A stretch of DNA of 64,000 nt from positions 1 through 64,000 of the forward strand of contig CALKNZ010000002.1 in the NCBI GenBank assembly GCA_938091995.1, written 5' to 3'. The translations under genes and the position numbers were made by a program. This document shows, in pieces, positions 1 to 9,350 of this stretch. The stretch's first letter is position 1. Every line of letters begins with the position of its first letter. Source of the stretch: an uncultured Luminiphilus sp. GTDB taxonomy: Bacteria > Pseudomonadota > Gammaproteobacteria > Pseudomonadales > Halieaceae. The notes beneath the pieces were generated by a model. The model was not told the origin of the DNA, searched no databases, and was given only the letters and a program-made list of their open reading frames with translations.

Positions 1-2843
1 GAGGCCGCACGAATCGCAGCGATTTTATCTAAGCCTTCGCGCTGAGCTTGATTGGCAAATTCAACAATTAGAATTGCGTTTTTTGCGACCAATCCGGCAA
101 GGGTAATAAGTCCAACTTGAGAATAAATATTGACGGTGGTGAGGTCGACGAAGGTAATGGATAGCGCCGCAAATAGTGCGAGTGGAATGGAGCCCAACAA
201 AATAATCAGCGGATCACGGAAGCTGTTGAATTGAATGGCCAAAACAAAAAATACCAGCGCCATTGCCGCGAGCAGCACGCCCAATAAGGTATTGCCCTCG
301 CTGCGAAGTTCTCTTGATTCACCGGTGTAATCGAGCATGTAGTGACTGGGTAATATGTCGGCGGCAGCTTCCTCAATAAAGCTAAGACCCTGTTCCTTGG
401 TAGTTCCGGGAATCACACCACCAAAAATTTTGAAGGCATTTTTTTGTTGAAAACGGGTGAGTGCCCGGGGCGAGGTCGTGCGCTCTAACGTAGCAATGGC
501 CCCCAGTGGAATAAGCTCCCCTTCCAATGTGCGAATGGGAAAATCCAGGATGGCATCTGGAGAGTCACGCTCTGACTGGGCGACTTTGGGGATTACGCGA
601 TAAGCCCGGCCACGATCATCGTAGCGGGTAATGTAACCCTCGGAATTGAGCAACCCAACCTGACGCGCTACATCATCCAAGCTCAGGTTGAGATCGGCCA
701 ACCGCTGTTTGTTGAAGTCGATGCGCGCCTCCACCAAATCGACGCGTAAATCGGTATCTGCGAATAAAAACAACCCAGACTCTTTCGCCGCACGCACTAT
801 CGCCTGGGCATAGGGCAGCATGGTTTGTGCATCATCTGAACTGGCGATTGCCACTTCAACATCAAATTGACCTGCAGAGGGCAGGCCCGAATCTGCAACG
901 GGGAAGGCGTTTAGAGAAGGTATTTCCTGAAGTGCGCCATACATGGAGAAAAGCATGTCCTGAATTGACTGGCTGCGGTCTCCCGGTGCACTAAAATCCT
1001 GTCCGCCATAACTGGCTGAAGGCATGATCATTTGCCAAATCTCCGTGGCGCCTTCGAAGGAACCCATGGTACTGACGATGTCTTCCATACCTTTATACGT
1101 GTCTTCGATCGCCGCCTCAGGTGCAGCATCTGCAATGACATTAACGCCACTTTGATCCTCTACCGGCGCCAGCTCTTTGAGTGAAAATAGGTAAAGCGGT
1201 CCGGTGAGAAGACTAAAAAAGACCCCCATAAAGATAAGTTGCCAGCGGTAACGAATGGAAAAATCGACCAGGCGTGCATACTGCTTGGCGGTGACATCGA
1301 AGCGTCGATTGACCCAGCGGGTTGCTCTGGTCTCTTCTCCATGGGAGGGGCAAACCCAAGCACTCATAATGGGTGATAGGGTTAAAGCGACCAGGCCCGA
1401 TATTAAAACAGCGATGGCGAGGGTAAACGCAAATTCTTTGAACAGCACGCCAGTGAGACCGCTAAGAAGACCAATGGGCGCATAGACCACCGCCAGTGTC
1501 AGGGTCATAGCGATAATGGGCGCCAGCAGACGGCGTGACGAACGCAGTGCGGCTTCACGACGCGACATGCCTTGCCGTAAATTGCGCGCCACATTCTCAA
1601 CCACCACAATCGCGTCGTCCACGACAAGCCCTACTGATAGAACAATGGCAAGAATGGTCAGCAGGTTCAGTGAAAACCCCATCAGCGACATGGCAGCCAT
1701 GGCCCCAAGCAATGAGATGGGAATGGTTAGTAGAGGGACTAAGGCGGTGCGCAGCGATCCCATTAGGGCGACAACAACAAAGCCTACCAAAAAGATTGTT
1801 TCACCAAGGGTGATAAAAATCTCTTTGAGTGAATCCCTCATGTAACGGGTGACATCGAAGGCGATGAAAAATTCGAGGTCTTCCCGCAGTGATGCGTTGA
1901 TAGCATCGACCTCGGCGTATAGTGCATCGGCGACGGCTATTTCATTCGCCCCGGGCGCAGGATAAATACCGATGAACACAACATCGAGCATGGAGTGTCG
2001 AGAGAGCTGGGTTTGCTCCTCAGACCCAGCCATAACCTCGGCGATATCTCCTAGGCGAATATCTACATTGCCCTCTGCGCGCAGCAGAATATTGGCAAAA
2101 TCCTCAGGAGTTTTCGCCTCGGTGTTGGTGACTAAGTTAATGCGTTGCAGATTATTCTGTGAGCGCCCCAAGGTGCTAATGACGTTGTTTTGATACAGGG
2201 CGTCTTGTATGTCTTGGGCACTAATATCCAACGCCGCCATTCGTGCCGTATCGACCCAAATGCGCATGGCGGGTCGAATACCCGAGTTAATGGCATTTTG
2301 GACATTGGGGAGTGACGTGAGTCGAGGCAGCACGTCTCGCTGCATCAGGTCGGTAATACTGGAGCTGGTTTCTCCTTCGGGGATCGACATGGCGAGATAA
2401 AAGCTTGCGTAGGGGCTATCAGCTCTGACTATTTCGATAGCAGGGTCTTCTGCGCCACTGGGTAGCTCAAATCTAATTTGGCTCAGCCGAGTGTTGAGTT
2501 CTGCCAATGCATCAGTGCTGTCTTCGTTGAGTTTGAGCCACACCTTAACGAGGCTTCGACCCGCGGTGGTCGTAGATTCCACGTAGTTAACCCCGGGAAT
2601 GCTTGAGGCCACCCTTTCGATAGGTTCGGTAATAAATCCGCGTACCGTCTCAGCACTAGAGCCCGGATAAAACGTATTGATTTCCAAAGAAGTGCTTTCA
2701 ATAACAGGGTATTGAATGACTGGTAAAGTGATCGCAGCTTGCACGCCGATTAGCAGCAGTGCCAAGGACAACACGACAGAAACGATAGGCCTGCGGACAA
2801 AGATGTCAGTCCAGCGCGAACGGTTTTCCGGATGCTCAGTCAC
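1..2843 (-). CDS. RND (HAE1-type) multidrug efflux permease, C-terminus beyond window
   Basis: Inner-membrane proton/drug antiporter of the AcrB/MexB class, expected to work with the periplasmic adaptor encoded just upstream and an outer-membrane channel not seen here. About 947 of the usual ~1030 residues are present. The last ~80 residues lie beyond position 1. The proton-relay pair is visible as VDDAIVVVEN with Asp409-Asp410, almost the same numbering as AcrB. The segment near position 1-130 gives the typical late motif GLVAKNAILIVEFANQ. The start is GTG at 2843, overlapping the adaptor stop codon by 4 bp (GTGA), so the two genes are translationally coupled. Substrate cannot be told from sequence. 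Family assignment is firm. Confidence 0.93.
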   Translation of the reverse strand, partial: MTEHPENRSRWTDIFVRRPIVSVVLSLALLLIGVQAAITLPVIQYPVIESTSLEINTFYPGSSAETVRGFITEPIERVASSIPGVNYVESTTTAGRSLVKVWLKLNEDSTDALAELNTRLSQIRFELPSGAEDPAIEIVRADSPYASFYLAMSIPEGETSSSITDLMQRDVLPRLTSLPNVQNAINSGIRPAMRIWVDTARMAALDISAQDIQDALYQNNVISTLGRSQNNLQRINLVTNTEAKTPEDFANILLRAEGNVDIRLGDIAEVMAGSEEQTQLSRHSMLDVVFIGIYPAPGANEIAVADALYAEVDAINASLREDLEFFIAFDVTRYMRDSLKEIFITLGETIFLVGFVVVALMGSLRTALVPLLTIPISLLGAMAAMSLMGFSLNLLTILAIVLSVGLVVDDAIVVVENVARNLRQGMSRREAALRSSRRLLAPIIAMTLTLAVVYAPIGLLSGLTGVLFKEFAFTLAIAVLISGLVALTLSPIMSAWVCPSHGEETRATRWVNRRFDVTAKQYARLVDFSIRYRWQLIFMGVFFSLLTGPLYLFSLKELAPVEDQSGVNVIADAAPEAAIEDTYKGMEDIVSTMGSFEGATEIWQMIMPSASYGGQDFSAPGDRSQSIQDMLFSMYGALQEIPSLNAFPVADSGLPSAGQFDVEVAIASSDDAQTMLPYAQAIVRAAKESGLFLFADTDLRVDLVEARIDFNKQRLADLNLSLDDVARQVGLLNSEGYITRYDDRGRAYRVIPKVAQSERDSPDAILDFPIRTLEGELIPLGAIATLERTTSPRALTRFQQKNAFKIFGGVIPGTTKEQGLSFIEEAAADILPSHYMLDYTGESRELRSEGNTLLGVLLAAMALVFFVLAIQFNSFRDPLIILLGSIPLALFAALSITFVDLTTVNIYSQVGLITLAGLVAKNAILIVEFANQAQREGLDKIAAIRAA

Positions 2844-3928
2844 TGACCGGCGCTCGCAGTGGCTAGCTTAACGAGGCCGCCATCACTTAACTTAAAGGCA
2901 CCTTTGAGGGCAATTTGTTCACCGACCTGTAAATCACCCTGGGCCATAATGACGCTATGCTCTTCGCCGATGACGTTGATACGCCGGAGCTGGGCTTCGA
3001 GAGGAACATAAGCATCGGGTTTGCCGTCTTCTAGGACGAAGACGTGGGGTCCTTCGGTGTCCCAGCGAACTGCGGGTACCGGCAACGTGAACACGATTTC
3101 TGGTTGTCGGGTTCTGACTTCTATCAGGACGAGCTCGCCGTGGCGAAGTCGTGCATCGTTGACCTCGGCGCGCACATCAAAAGCGCGAAGACCGGTGCCC
3201 AAGGCATCGGCGACGGCCGTAATTTTGGCATCACCAATGATTTCTCGATCTAAGGAAAGTAATCGGACGCTATCCCCCACAGCGACTCGTGCGACCCCTT
3301 GGGGTATCTTGAAGTCGATCCAGCGCCTATCACCGGTACCATGCAAGGTGGTGAGTTGGTCTCCCGCTTGCATGAGATCTCCTACTGATTGCGTGTAAAT
3401 GCCCAGTTTTCCTGTGAACGGCGCGCGCAGCGCGAGGCGGCTGATCCGAGCTTCAGTTGCGGCGATTTGTGCTTTAAGGCTCAGCTCTCTGGCCTCTAAG
3501 GTATCTAGCTGATCCTGTGACGCCATACCGTCATTTCTGAGTTGCCGGGTGCGTTTAAGTTGTAGCTCAACGAGACTTAAGTCAGCGCTCAATGCTTCTT
3601 GCTGTGCCTTTAAGTCATCGTCGAATAACTGGACAATAACGTCGCCCTTAGCCACTACCGTGCCCGCAGCTGCCGCTAGGTTAATAATACGTCCAGTAGC
3701 CTCTGCGGTGAGCTCAACAAACTGTGGCGCTCTAACCGTTCCCGTGAGGCGGCGTACCGCAGTCCACTCTTGCTGCTCTACTGAGGTCGCGGTTACCACA
3801 GAGTAAGGCGGAGGAAAGCTGGCGGCCATGGCCATGGCTTCGCTGATTTGCCGGTATTTAAAGCCAGCTAAACCGCCTGTCACCGTTAGGCAAACAAGCA
3901 AAGTGATGAGCCACGAAAGTATGCGCAT
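2840..3928 (-). CDS. RND efflux periplasmic adaptor (HlyD/AcrA-type membrane fusion protein)
   Basis: Periplasmic adaptor linking the RND pump to an outer-membrane channel. The 362-residue protein has an N-terminal membrane anchor (about residues 5-22, not a lipoprotein box), a lipoyl/barrel-sandwich half motif near residues 85-110 (AAGTVVAKGDVIVQL), a coiled-coil hairpin around residues 112-165, and a second lipoyl half at ALRAPFTGKLG followed by beta-barrel and membrane-proximal domains. ATG start at 3928. It is the first gene of a two-gene unit with the permease, with a 4-bp overlap at the 3' end. The separate yggX-mutY pair lies upstream on the same strand. No regulator gene is adjacent. 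Confidence 0.92.
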   Translation of the reverse strand: MRILSWLITLLVCLTVTGGLAGFKYRQISEAMAMAASFPPPYSVVTATSVEQQEWTAVRRLTGTVRAPQFVELTAEATGRIINLAAAAGTVVAKGDVIVQLFDDDLKAQQEALSADLSLVELQLKRTRQLRNDGMASQDQLDTLEARELSLKAQIAATEARISRLALRAPFTGKLGIYTQSVGDLMQAGDQLTTLHGTGDRRWIDFKIPQGVARVAVGDSVRLLSLDREIIGDAKITAVADALGTGLRAFDVRAEVNDARLRHGELVLIEVRTRQPEIVFTLPVPAVRWDTEGPHVFVLEDGKPDAYVPLEAQLRRINVIGEEHSVIMAQGDLQVGEQIALKGAFKLSDGGLVKLATASAGQ

Positions 3929-3997
3929 GGTTATTTCCGGTTTTCAGCTGTTAGATAAAGGTCGTTGTTAAAGGCACAAGCCGCCTCCGGCTACGGC

Positions 3998-4273
3998 TTA
4001 GTCGCTGCTTTGGGGTACGAACCCTTCGGCACGATCGTGGTTCTCGCCTGAGAGGTACTTGTCCATCTGATCCTGAAGGTACTTACGCGCCTCGGGGTCC
4101 ATTAGGCTCAGTTGTTTTTCGTTAATCAGCATCGTTTGCTCAGCTTGCCAGGCCTGCCAGGCTTTTTTTGAGACCTCTTCAAAAATTTTCTGCCCTTTGG
4201 GGCCCGGTAAAGGCGGCCGATCGAGGCCTTCTAGCTCCTCTCCAAAATGCTTGCAAAACACCATTCTCGTCAC
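3998..4273 (-). CDS. yggX: YggX family Fe(2+)-trafficking protein
   Basis: Small cytosolic protein linked in the enteric family to protection of iron-sulfur clusters from oxidative damage. The open frame runs up to 4393, but family comparison supports the GTG at 4273. It gives a 91-residue product beginning VTRMVFCKHFGEELEG, the usual length and N-terminus with the conserved early Cys. A GGGAGG ribosome-binding site lies about 6 bp upstream of this GTG. The conserved core AWQAWQAEQTMLINEK is present. It follows mutY by 40 bp, the common gammaproteobacterial mutY-yggX pair, where YggX is thought to support the Fe-S enzyme MutY. Confidence 0.93.
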   Translation of the reverse strand: MTRMVFCKHFGEELEGLDRPPLPGPKGQKIFEEVSKKAWQAWQAEQTMLINEKQLSLMDPEARKYLQDQMDKYLSGENHDRAEGFVPQSSD

Positions 4274-4313
4274 GGGGAGCCTCCCTGAGTCTTCAATTGA
4301 GTCGTATTTGAGG

Positions 4314-5372
4314 TCATTGATGCAGCGCCAAAGTCTCAAGAACGTGGGTGACCGGCGTCGGTAGACCAATGTTGTTGGCCTTTCGCGGGTCAATCCATTG
4401 CATACAGTTTACCTCAGCCACTGTGTCGGGTGCTCGATTAATCTTCCGGAGAATTGGACGTATGATCAGTCGGTAATGACTAAAGCTGTGTTTAATAGGC
4501 TCGAGGTTTATCGGTGACTCCCCAGCTATGCCTTGCATCGTTGTGAGGTTGGCGGGTAAATCCTCGGTGTGGGAGGTTTCAGGAAAACACCAAAGTCCTC
4601 CCCAAATACCCTTATCAGGTCGTTTCTCCATAAGCACAGAGCCATCGGGCCTTTGAAAAATGACGAAGACGGTCTCGCGTTCGGGTAGGGTTTTCCGAGG
4701 TTTTTTGCCGGGAAAGTTTCCCTGTTCGGAGCGACGATAGGCTATGCAGGTTGCGCTTAGAGGGCAGTCCTGACAGCGGGGTTTGCTTCGAGTGCAAAGT
4801 GTTGCACCTAAATCCATGATGCCTTGAGTGTAGTCGGCCACGCGCTCGGTAGGTGTGTATTCTTCTGCGAGTACCCAAAGTTTGTTGAGGGTTTTTGTTG
4901 TACCTGGCCACCCTGCCACAACATCGTGCCTTGCCAATACCCGTTTGACATTGCCATCGAGGATAGGCGCTCGGGTGCCCATAGCCAGGCTAAGTATTGC
5001 CCCGGCGGTCGAGCGTCCCACACCGGGAAGCCTCAGCAAACCCTCTAGGTCCTCGGGGAATTGCCCCCCATATTCACTGGCTACCAGCTTGGCAGCACGA
5101 TGTAAGTTGCGAGCTCTGGCGTAGTATCCCAACCCTGTCCAGAGATGGAGCACCTCATCTTCAGTTGCTTGCGCGAGCCCCTCCACCGAAGGGAACTGTT
5201 CAAGGAATCTCTCGAAATATGGAACGACGGTTTGCACTTGGGTCTGCTGCAGCATGATTTCTGACAGCCATACCCGATAGGCTGTTTTAGATTTTTGCCA
5301 GGGCAGGTCATGGCGCCCGTACTGGTCGAACCATTCTAAAAGTCTAAAGGAGAAAGAGGTCATGGTTGGCAA
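4314..5372 (-). CDS. mutY: A/G-specific adenine DNA glycosylase MutY
   Basis: Removes adenine mispaired with 8-oxoguanine in base excision repair. The 352-residue protein shows the HhH-GPD fold with catalytic Glu38 ([10 protein letters not shown]), the helix-hairpin-helix [10 protein letters not shown] near residue 115-124, catalytic Asp139 in LDGNV, and the 4Fe-4S cluster cysteines Cys193, Cys200, Cys203 and Cys209 (C-X6-C-X2-C-X5-C). The C-terminal third (about 225-350) is the NUDIX-like 8-oxoG recognition domain. All key residues are intact and the length is normal. It is divergent from hisB across a 127-bp gap that holds a symmetric promoter-like element. Confidence 0.97.
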   Translation of the reverse strand: MPTMTSFSFRLLEWFDQYGRHDLPWQKSKTAYRVWLSEIMLQQTQVQTVVPYFERFLEQFPSVEGLAQATEDEVLHLWTGLGYYARARNLHRAAKLVASEYGGQFPEDLEGLLRLPGVGRSTAGAILSLAMGTRAPILDGNVKRVLARHDVVAGWPGTTKTLNKLWVLAEEYTPTERVADYTQGIMDLGATLCTRSKPRCQDCPLSATCIAYRRSEQGNFPGKKPRKTLPERETVFVIFQRPDGSVLMEKRPDKGIWGGLWCFPETSHTEDLPANLTTMQGIAGESPINLEPIKHSFSHYRLIIRPILRKINRAPDTVAEVNCMQWIDPRKANNIGLPTPVTHVLETLALHQ

Positions 5373-5426
5373 CGGCTCACCGCTAGGCTAGGCAATAGAT
5401 TACATGTACGGCGAGCGCTTCTCGGA

Positions 5427-5445
5427 TACAATAGCGTCTATTGTA
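5427..5445. promoter_or_regulatory. Symmetric -10-like palindrome between mutY and hisB
   Basis: TACAATAG-CGT-CTATTGTA is a perfect 8-bp-arm palindrome. It places a TACAAT -10 hexamer on each strand, about 55-70 bp from the start codons of hisB (5500, plus) and mutY (5372, minus). No good -35 is seen at 17 bp on either strand, so use as a bidirectional promoter or as a repressor operator is inference. Confidence 0.4.
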
Positions 5446-5499
5446 GCGCGCCTGAGGCGCAGCAGCCTAAAAGTCATCTATATCCCAGGAGCAAAGGTC

Positions 5500-6105
5500 A
5501 TGGCTACGGAAACGACGCCGCGCAGCGCTAGTGTGGAGCGCACCACCTTGGAGACCAGCATCAGTGTCGAGCTTTGCCTCGATGGTTCTGGCCAGGCTGA
5601 GTTCGATACTGGGGTGCCTTTCCTCGAGCACATGTTGGACCAGATAGCTCGCCACGGCATGATTGATTTGAAGATCGTTGCTAAGGGAGACCTCCACATT
5701 GATGGGCATCACACGGTGGAGGATATTGGCATTACTCTGGGTCAGGCATTTTATAAAGCTGTCGGCGAGAAGACCGGTTTAGCGCGCTATGGTCACGCTT
5801 ATGTGCCGTTAGATGAGGCCTTGTCTCGGGTCGTGGTCGATTTTTCGGGTCGTCCGGGCCTTGTTTGGGAGGTCCCTTTTACTCGCGGCATGATTGGGTC
5901 TTTTGACGTCGATCTCTTTGTCGAGTTTTTTCAGGGCTTCGTAAACCATGCTCTGGTGACTTTGCACGTAGATAATCTGCGTGGTCATAACGCACACCAC
6001 CAGGCAGAAACCGTGTTTAAAGCTTTCGGGCGTGCGATTCGCATGGCACTTACCCCCGATCCCGCAATGGCGGGCATAACACCCTCGACGAAAGGCACGC
6101 TTTGA
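5500..6105 (+). CDS. hisB: Imidazoleglycerol-phosphate dehydratase
   Basis: Sixth step of histidine synthesis: imidazoleglycerol phosphate to imidazoleacetol phosphate. The 201-residue product is the monofunctional form without the N-terminal HAD phosphatase found in E. coli HisB. Metal-binding HxxH-type motifs are visible ([36 protein letters not shown]). The frame is open from 5404, but the ATG at 5500 has AGGAG 8 bp upstream and gives the family N-terminus, so it was preferred. First gene of hisB-hisH-hisA-hisF, with hisH starting 4 bp after its stop. Confidence 0.97.
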   Translation: MATETTPRSASVERTTLETSISVELCLDGSGQAEFDTGVPFLEHMLDQIARHGMIDLKIVAKGDLHIDGHHTVEDIGITLGQAFYKAVGEKTGLARYGHAYVPLDEALSRVVVDFSGRPGLVWEVPFTRGMIGSFDVDLFVEFFQGFVNHALVTLHVDNLRGHNAHHQAETVFKAFGRAIRMALTPDPAMAGITPSTKGTL

Positions 6106-6109
6106 CGCC

Positions 6110-6763
6110 GTGACAAGCTATGTTGCTGTTATTGATTACGGCATGGGTAACTTGCATTCGGTTGCCTCAGCCCTAGAACATGCGGGTGCATCCCGTGTGG
6201 TGGTCAGTCATGATCCCGACGTTATTGCTCAAGCAGACCGTGTAGTATTTCCCGGTGTCGGCGCGATGCAGGATTGCATGGCTGAAATTAATCGCATGGG
6301 GTGTGACCGCCTACTCAAAGCGGTTCTGGCATCAGCCCATCAGCCGGTGTTGGCAATTTGTGTGGGTATGCAAGCGCTGCTCGAACACTCTGAGGAAAAT
6401 GGTGGCGTAGATACGCTGGGAATTATTCCGGGTCGAGTGAACTACTTTGGTGCGGGTTTGCAAGATGAGCAGGGCCAGCGTCTCAAGGTTCCTCACATGG
6501 GTTGGAATGAGGTGGTTCAAACCAGCTCCCATCCATTGTGGGCAGGCATAGAAAATGGGGCGCGTTTTTATTTTGTACACAGTTATTGGGTGGAGCCCAG
6601 TGACCCCTCGTTAATGGTGGGTAGCTTCAATTATGGCGTGACAGGGTGTGCGGCATTGGCTCGTGATAATCTCTTTGCCGTGCAATTTCACCCCGAAAAA
6701 AGCCATTTGGCAGGGCTGCAGTTGCTGTCTAACTTTCTGACATGGGACGGAATATGCTTGTAA
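6110..6763 (+). CDS. hisH: Imidazole glycerol phosphate synthase, glutamine amidotransferase subunit HisH
   Basis: Class I glutaminase that feeds ammonia to HisF in the HisHF complex. GTG start at 6110. The family start [12 protein letters not shown] is directly followed by PGVGAM (oxyanion region), the nucleophile motif [10 protein letters not shown] with its catalytic Cys, and the catalytic His-Glu pair FHPEKS near the C-terminus. At 217 residues it is of normal length. Its last 10 bp overlap the start of hisA, and it sits 4 bp after hisB. Confidence 0.97.
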   Translation: MTSYVAVIDYGMGNLHSVASALEHAGASRVVVSHDPDVIAQADRVVFPGVGAMQDCMAEINRMGCDRLLKAVLASAHQPVLAICVGMQALLEHSEENGGVDTLGIIPGRVNYFGAGLQDEQGQRLKVPHMGWNEVVQTSSHPLWAGIENGARFYFVHSYWVEPSDPSLMVGSFNYGVTGCAALARDNLFAVQFHPEKSHLAGLQLLSNFLTWDGICL

Positions 6764-7497
6764 TACCGGCGATAGATTTGAAAGATGGTCAGTGTGTGCG
6801 TTTGCGCAAGGGGCTTATGGAGCAGAGCACCGTATTTTCCGATGATCCTGCAGGAATGGCTAAAATTTGGCGGGACAAAGGCGCGCAGCGACTGCATTTG
6901 GTTGATTTAAATGGGGCTTTCGAAGGGGCGCCGGTTAATGATGCTGCTGTTGTCGAGATCCTGGCTACTACCGGGGACATGCCGGTGCAAATTGGGGGCG
7001 GTATTCGCGACCTCGGAACCATGGAACGTTATCTGAATTTGGGCGTTGAGTCGGTCATTATTGGTACCGCTGCGCTCAAAGATTCTGCGCTGGTTCGCGT
7101 TGCTTGCCGTGAATATCCCGGACGCATCATGGTGGGTATTGATGCCAGAAATGGCTGGGTCGCCACCAACGGTTGGGCGGAGGTTTCTGACATTCAGGCG
7201 ACCGAGCTCGCCAAACGCTTTGAGCAAGCGGGGGTGAGTGCGATTATTTATACCGATATTGATCGAGATGGCATGATGCAAGGTGTCAACGTTGTCGCGA
7301 CTTTGGAGATGGCTAAGGCGTCCTCGATTCCGGTTATTGCTTCGGGGGGCATTTCGCACCTTGATGATATTCGTATGCTGGCGCAATACGGTCGCCAAGG
7401 CATTATGGGCGCAATTACAGGACGGGCAATCTACGAGGGCACTCTGGATCTGGAAGAAGCGCAGGCTTGCGTCGCTGCCATGCAGAGCGTCGACTAG
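6754..7497 (+). CDS. hisA: ProFAR isomerase HisA
   Basis: Phosphoribosylformimino-5-aminoimidazole carboxamide ribotide isomerase, a (beta/alpha)8 barrel. The ATG at 6754 gives the canonical N-terminus [17 protein letters not shown] with catalytic Asp in AIDLKDG. A second in-frame ATG at 6742 would add four residues and is less likely. The second catalytic Asp lies in [13 protein letters not shown], and phosphate-binding loops ([14 protein letters not shown]) are present. The gene overlaps hisH by 10 bp and its TAG overlaps the GTG of hisF by 1 bp, so the operon is tightly coupled. Confidence 0.97.
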   Translation: MLVIPAIDLKDGQCVRLRKGLMEQSTVFSDDPAGMAKIWRDKGAQRLHLVDLNGAFEGAPVNDAAVVEILATTGDMPVQIGGGIRDLGTMERYLNLGVESVIIGTAALKDSALVRVACREYPGRIMVGIDARNGWVATNGWAEVSDIQATELAKRFEQAGVSAIIYTDIDRDGMMQGVNVVATLEMAKASSIPVIASGGISHLDDIRMLAQYGRQGIMGAITGRAIYEGTLDLEEAQACVAAMQSVD

Positions 7498-8270
7498 TGC
7501 CACTTGCGCGTCGCATTATTCCCTGCCTTGACGTTGATCAGGGCCGAGTTGTTAAGGGTGTTAATTTTGTAGGGATTAGAGATGCCGGCGATCCGGTCGA
7601 GATAGCCAGGCGCTATAACGAGCAAGGCGCGGATGAAATTACCTTTCTCGATATTACCGCCAGTCATGAACAGCGTGATACCACGGTTAAAACGGTTGAG
7701 CGTATTGCTCGAGAGGTCTTTATCCCGCTCACTGTTGGTGGAGGAGTGCGTGCGATTAGTGATGTTCGGGCATTGCTTAACGCAGGCGCTGATAAAGTGA
7801 GTATTAACACCGCCGCAATCCACAACCCCGACCTTGTCGAAGCCGCTGCCGCGCGTTTTGGGGCGCAGTGTATTGTGGTCGCAATGGATGTAAAGCGCGT
7901 GAGTACAAATGATGAGCCACCCCGATACGAGTTGTTCACTCATGGAGGTCGCAGGCCTACCGGTATTGAAGCGGTGTCTTGGGCGCGCAAAATGGCCGCC
8001 AAGGGTGCCGGGGAAATACTACTCACTAGCATGGACCGTGACGGCACGCGGGACGGATTTGAACTTACCGTTACGCGCCAGATTAGCGAGGCCGTCGATA
8101 TTCCTTTGATTGCGTCCGGTGGTGTCGGCTCATTGGAACATTTGGCCGACGGAATCACCAAAGGTGGTGCCGATGCGGTATTAGCGGCCAGTATTTTTCA
8201 CTTTGGGGAATTTACCATTCCCGAAGCCAAGGATTACCTCGCGGCTCGTGGGATTGAGGTGCGCCGATGA
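7497..8270 (+). CDS. hisF: Imidazole glycerol phosphate synthase, cyclase subunit HisF
   Basis: Closes the imidazole ring using ammonia from HisH, releasing IGP and AICAR. The 257-residue barrel starts at GTG 7497 (overlapping the hisA stop) with [20 protein letters not shown], containing catalytic Asp in CLDVD. The second catalytic Asp is in [12 protein letters not shown]. Phosphate loops GGGVRA and ASGGVG are intact. Its last 37 bp overlap the 3' end of the convergent yibQ-like gene. No terminator is seen directly after its stop. The nearest plus-strand terminator is about 790 bp further on (9060-9082). Confidence 0.97.
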   Translation: MPLARRIIPCLDVDQGRVVKGVNFVGIRDAGDPVEIARRYNEQGADEITFLDITASHEQRDTTVKTVERIAREVFIPLTVGGGVRAISDVRALLNAGADKVSINTAAIHNPDLVEAAAARFGAQCIVVAMDVKRVSTNDEPPRYELFTHGGRRPTGIEAVSWARKMAAKGAGEILLTSMDRDGTRDGFELTVTRQISEAVDIPLIASGGVGSLEHLADGITKGGADAVLAASIFHFGEFTIPEAKDYLAARGIEVRR

Positions 8271-9001
8271 TTTTCATGACAGCGCGCTATTTGTGACGCG
8301 CTAACCACTGTGACATCTGCCGGCAGACGCGGCAGCGCTCGACTGAGGGCTGTCAGTGTTGCGGCGTGTGGATGTCCGATAGCAATGGCATAGCCTTCTA
8401 CCAGAGCCCGACGAACAGCTTCTTTAATTTGAATTTCCACTGCGGCAAGCTCGGGGGTGTTATCAAGAAACACCGTTCTTGAGGCGCTGGGAACGCCCTG
8501 GGCTTTTGCGGCATCTCTAGCCACTGTCTCAGCGGTGGTTCTGGAATCAATAAAGAACATATCCTGAGCCGCCAACTCGGACATTAGCGCATCCATTGCG
8601 TGGCGGTTGGTAGTGAGTGCGCTACCCATGTGGTTATTCATACCTGCGGCCCCCGGTACCGACTGCAGCGCCTCCTGAACTCGCTGACCGATGTCGGCAA
8701 TGGGTAATTGTCTATCTAAAACCAGCGGATCTGAAACTCGAGTCCGGATCGCTGCCATTGGCATATGCACCATGACCTCTTTGCCATGCTTCGCACTGAG
8801 ATCGGCAACTTCCATGGCGTAGGGTGTCCCAGGAATAACCGACAAGGTTAGCGGCGCCGGTATTGCTGCGGCTGCCTGGGCTGAATTTAGGTTGTAACCC
8901 AGATCATCGATGATGACCGCGAGATTGCCGTGTTCATGGAGGGGGCAAGTTGCGGCTCCAAGCCCCTGACTGGCTAGAGTTCCAAGAAGTAAAAACCCCA
9001 C
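8234..9001 (-). CDS. yibQ: Divergent polysaccharide deacetylase (YibQ family), start uncertain
   Basis: Exported protein of the divergent polysaccharide deacetylase family, common beside envC and ctpA; biochemical role not well settled. The conserved N-terminal motif [34 protein letters not shown] and AIAIGHPH are all visible. The frame is open to 9172, but the upstream part crosses a terminator-like hairpin and is not conserved in style. The GTG at 9001 gives a hydrophobic signal-like start ([16 protein letters not shown]) but has no clear ribosome-binding site. An ATT at 9022 has GGAG 8 bp upstream and would give a more typical K-containing signal peptide. It overlaps hisF by 37 bp tail to tail and is separated from ctpA by about 460 bp. 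Confidence 0.8.
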   Translation of the reverse strand: MGFLLLGTLASQGLGAATCPLHEHGNLAVIIDDLGYNLNSAQAAAAIPAPLTLSVIPGTPYAMEVADLSAKHGKEVMVHMPMAAIRTRVSDPLVLDRQLPIADIGQRVQEALQSVPGAAGMNNHMGSALTTNRHAMDALMSELAAQDMFFIDSRTTAETVARDAAKAQGVPSASRTVFLDNTPELAAVEIQIKEAVRRALVEGYAIAIGHPHAATLTALSRALPRLPADVTVVSASQIARCHENHRRTSIPRAAR

Positions 9002-9059
9002 TAAGTGCAGTTTTACTGTAATGGTATGTACTCCATCGCTGTAGCTTGGGTGTGTTATT

Positions 9060-9082
9060 CCGACTGAGGTCGGGGTTTTTTT
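9060..9082 (+). terminator. Rho-independent terminator-like hairpin on the plus strand
   Basis: Stem CCGAC/GTCGG with loop TGAG, followed by GG and seven T. Two U-G wobble pairs could lengthen the stem. It faces the plus strand, where the nearest upstream gene is hisF, ending about 790 bp earlier. On the minus strand there is no T tract. Confidence 0.55.
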
Positions 9083-9111
9083 GGGGCCGTCAAAGCATTT
9101 TTTCCACCTAC

Positions 9112-9145
9112 CATATATTGGGGTGAATATATGCTCATACCCCAA
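9112..9145. repeat. Two overlapping, mutually exclusive inverted repeats
   Basis: CATATATT (9112-9119) pairs with AATATATG (9126-9133) around the loop GGGGTG. TTGGGGT (9118-9124) pairs with ACCCCAA (9139-9145). Both are perfect but share bases, so they cannot form together. This resembles an alternative-structure leader or nested operator upstream of yibQ. Function is inference. Confidence 0.4.
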
Positions 9146-9206
9146 GATATGCCGCCTGTGTCTGGAATGCAATAGTACCCGAGGGATAAGAACCTGTGTA
9201 AAACCT

Positions 9207-9229
9207 GTACATTACCGGTAAGTATGTAC
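9207..9229. repeat. GTACAT/ATGTAC dyad around TACCGGTA palindrome
   Basis: Arms GTACAT (9207-9212) and ATGTAC (9224-9229) flank an inner palindrome TACCGGTA (9213-9220). It is operator-like in size and lies in the gap upstream of yibQ. No binding protein is suggested by the sequence. Confidence 0.3.
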
Positions 9230-9350
9230 TCACTATTCATTATCGCAGTAAATTGTCCATTCAAGGCTTATAAAAAGCCTGTGGATAGACCTTATGAAGT
9301 CAGAATTTTTCTGTCAGATCATGGCTAGATGGGCCACAAGGGGCGCCTAT

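Noticed and set aside
3978-3999. AAGCCG/CGGCTT inverted repeat at the end of yggX
   Set aside because: The stem is 6 bp with a long loop, overlaps the yggX stop codon and is not followed by a T tract on the minus strand. Too weak to call a terminator.
5404-5499. N-terminal extension of hisB
   Set aside because: The extra 32 codons cross the promoter-like palindrome, and the ATG at 5500 has a good ribosome-binding site and gives the family N-terminus.
9055-9264. Small minus-strand frame of 69 codons upstream of yibQ
   Set aside because: It runs through the terminator-like hairpin and dyads, has no recognisable family pattern and no clear ribosome-binding site.
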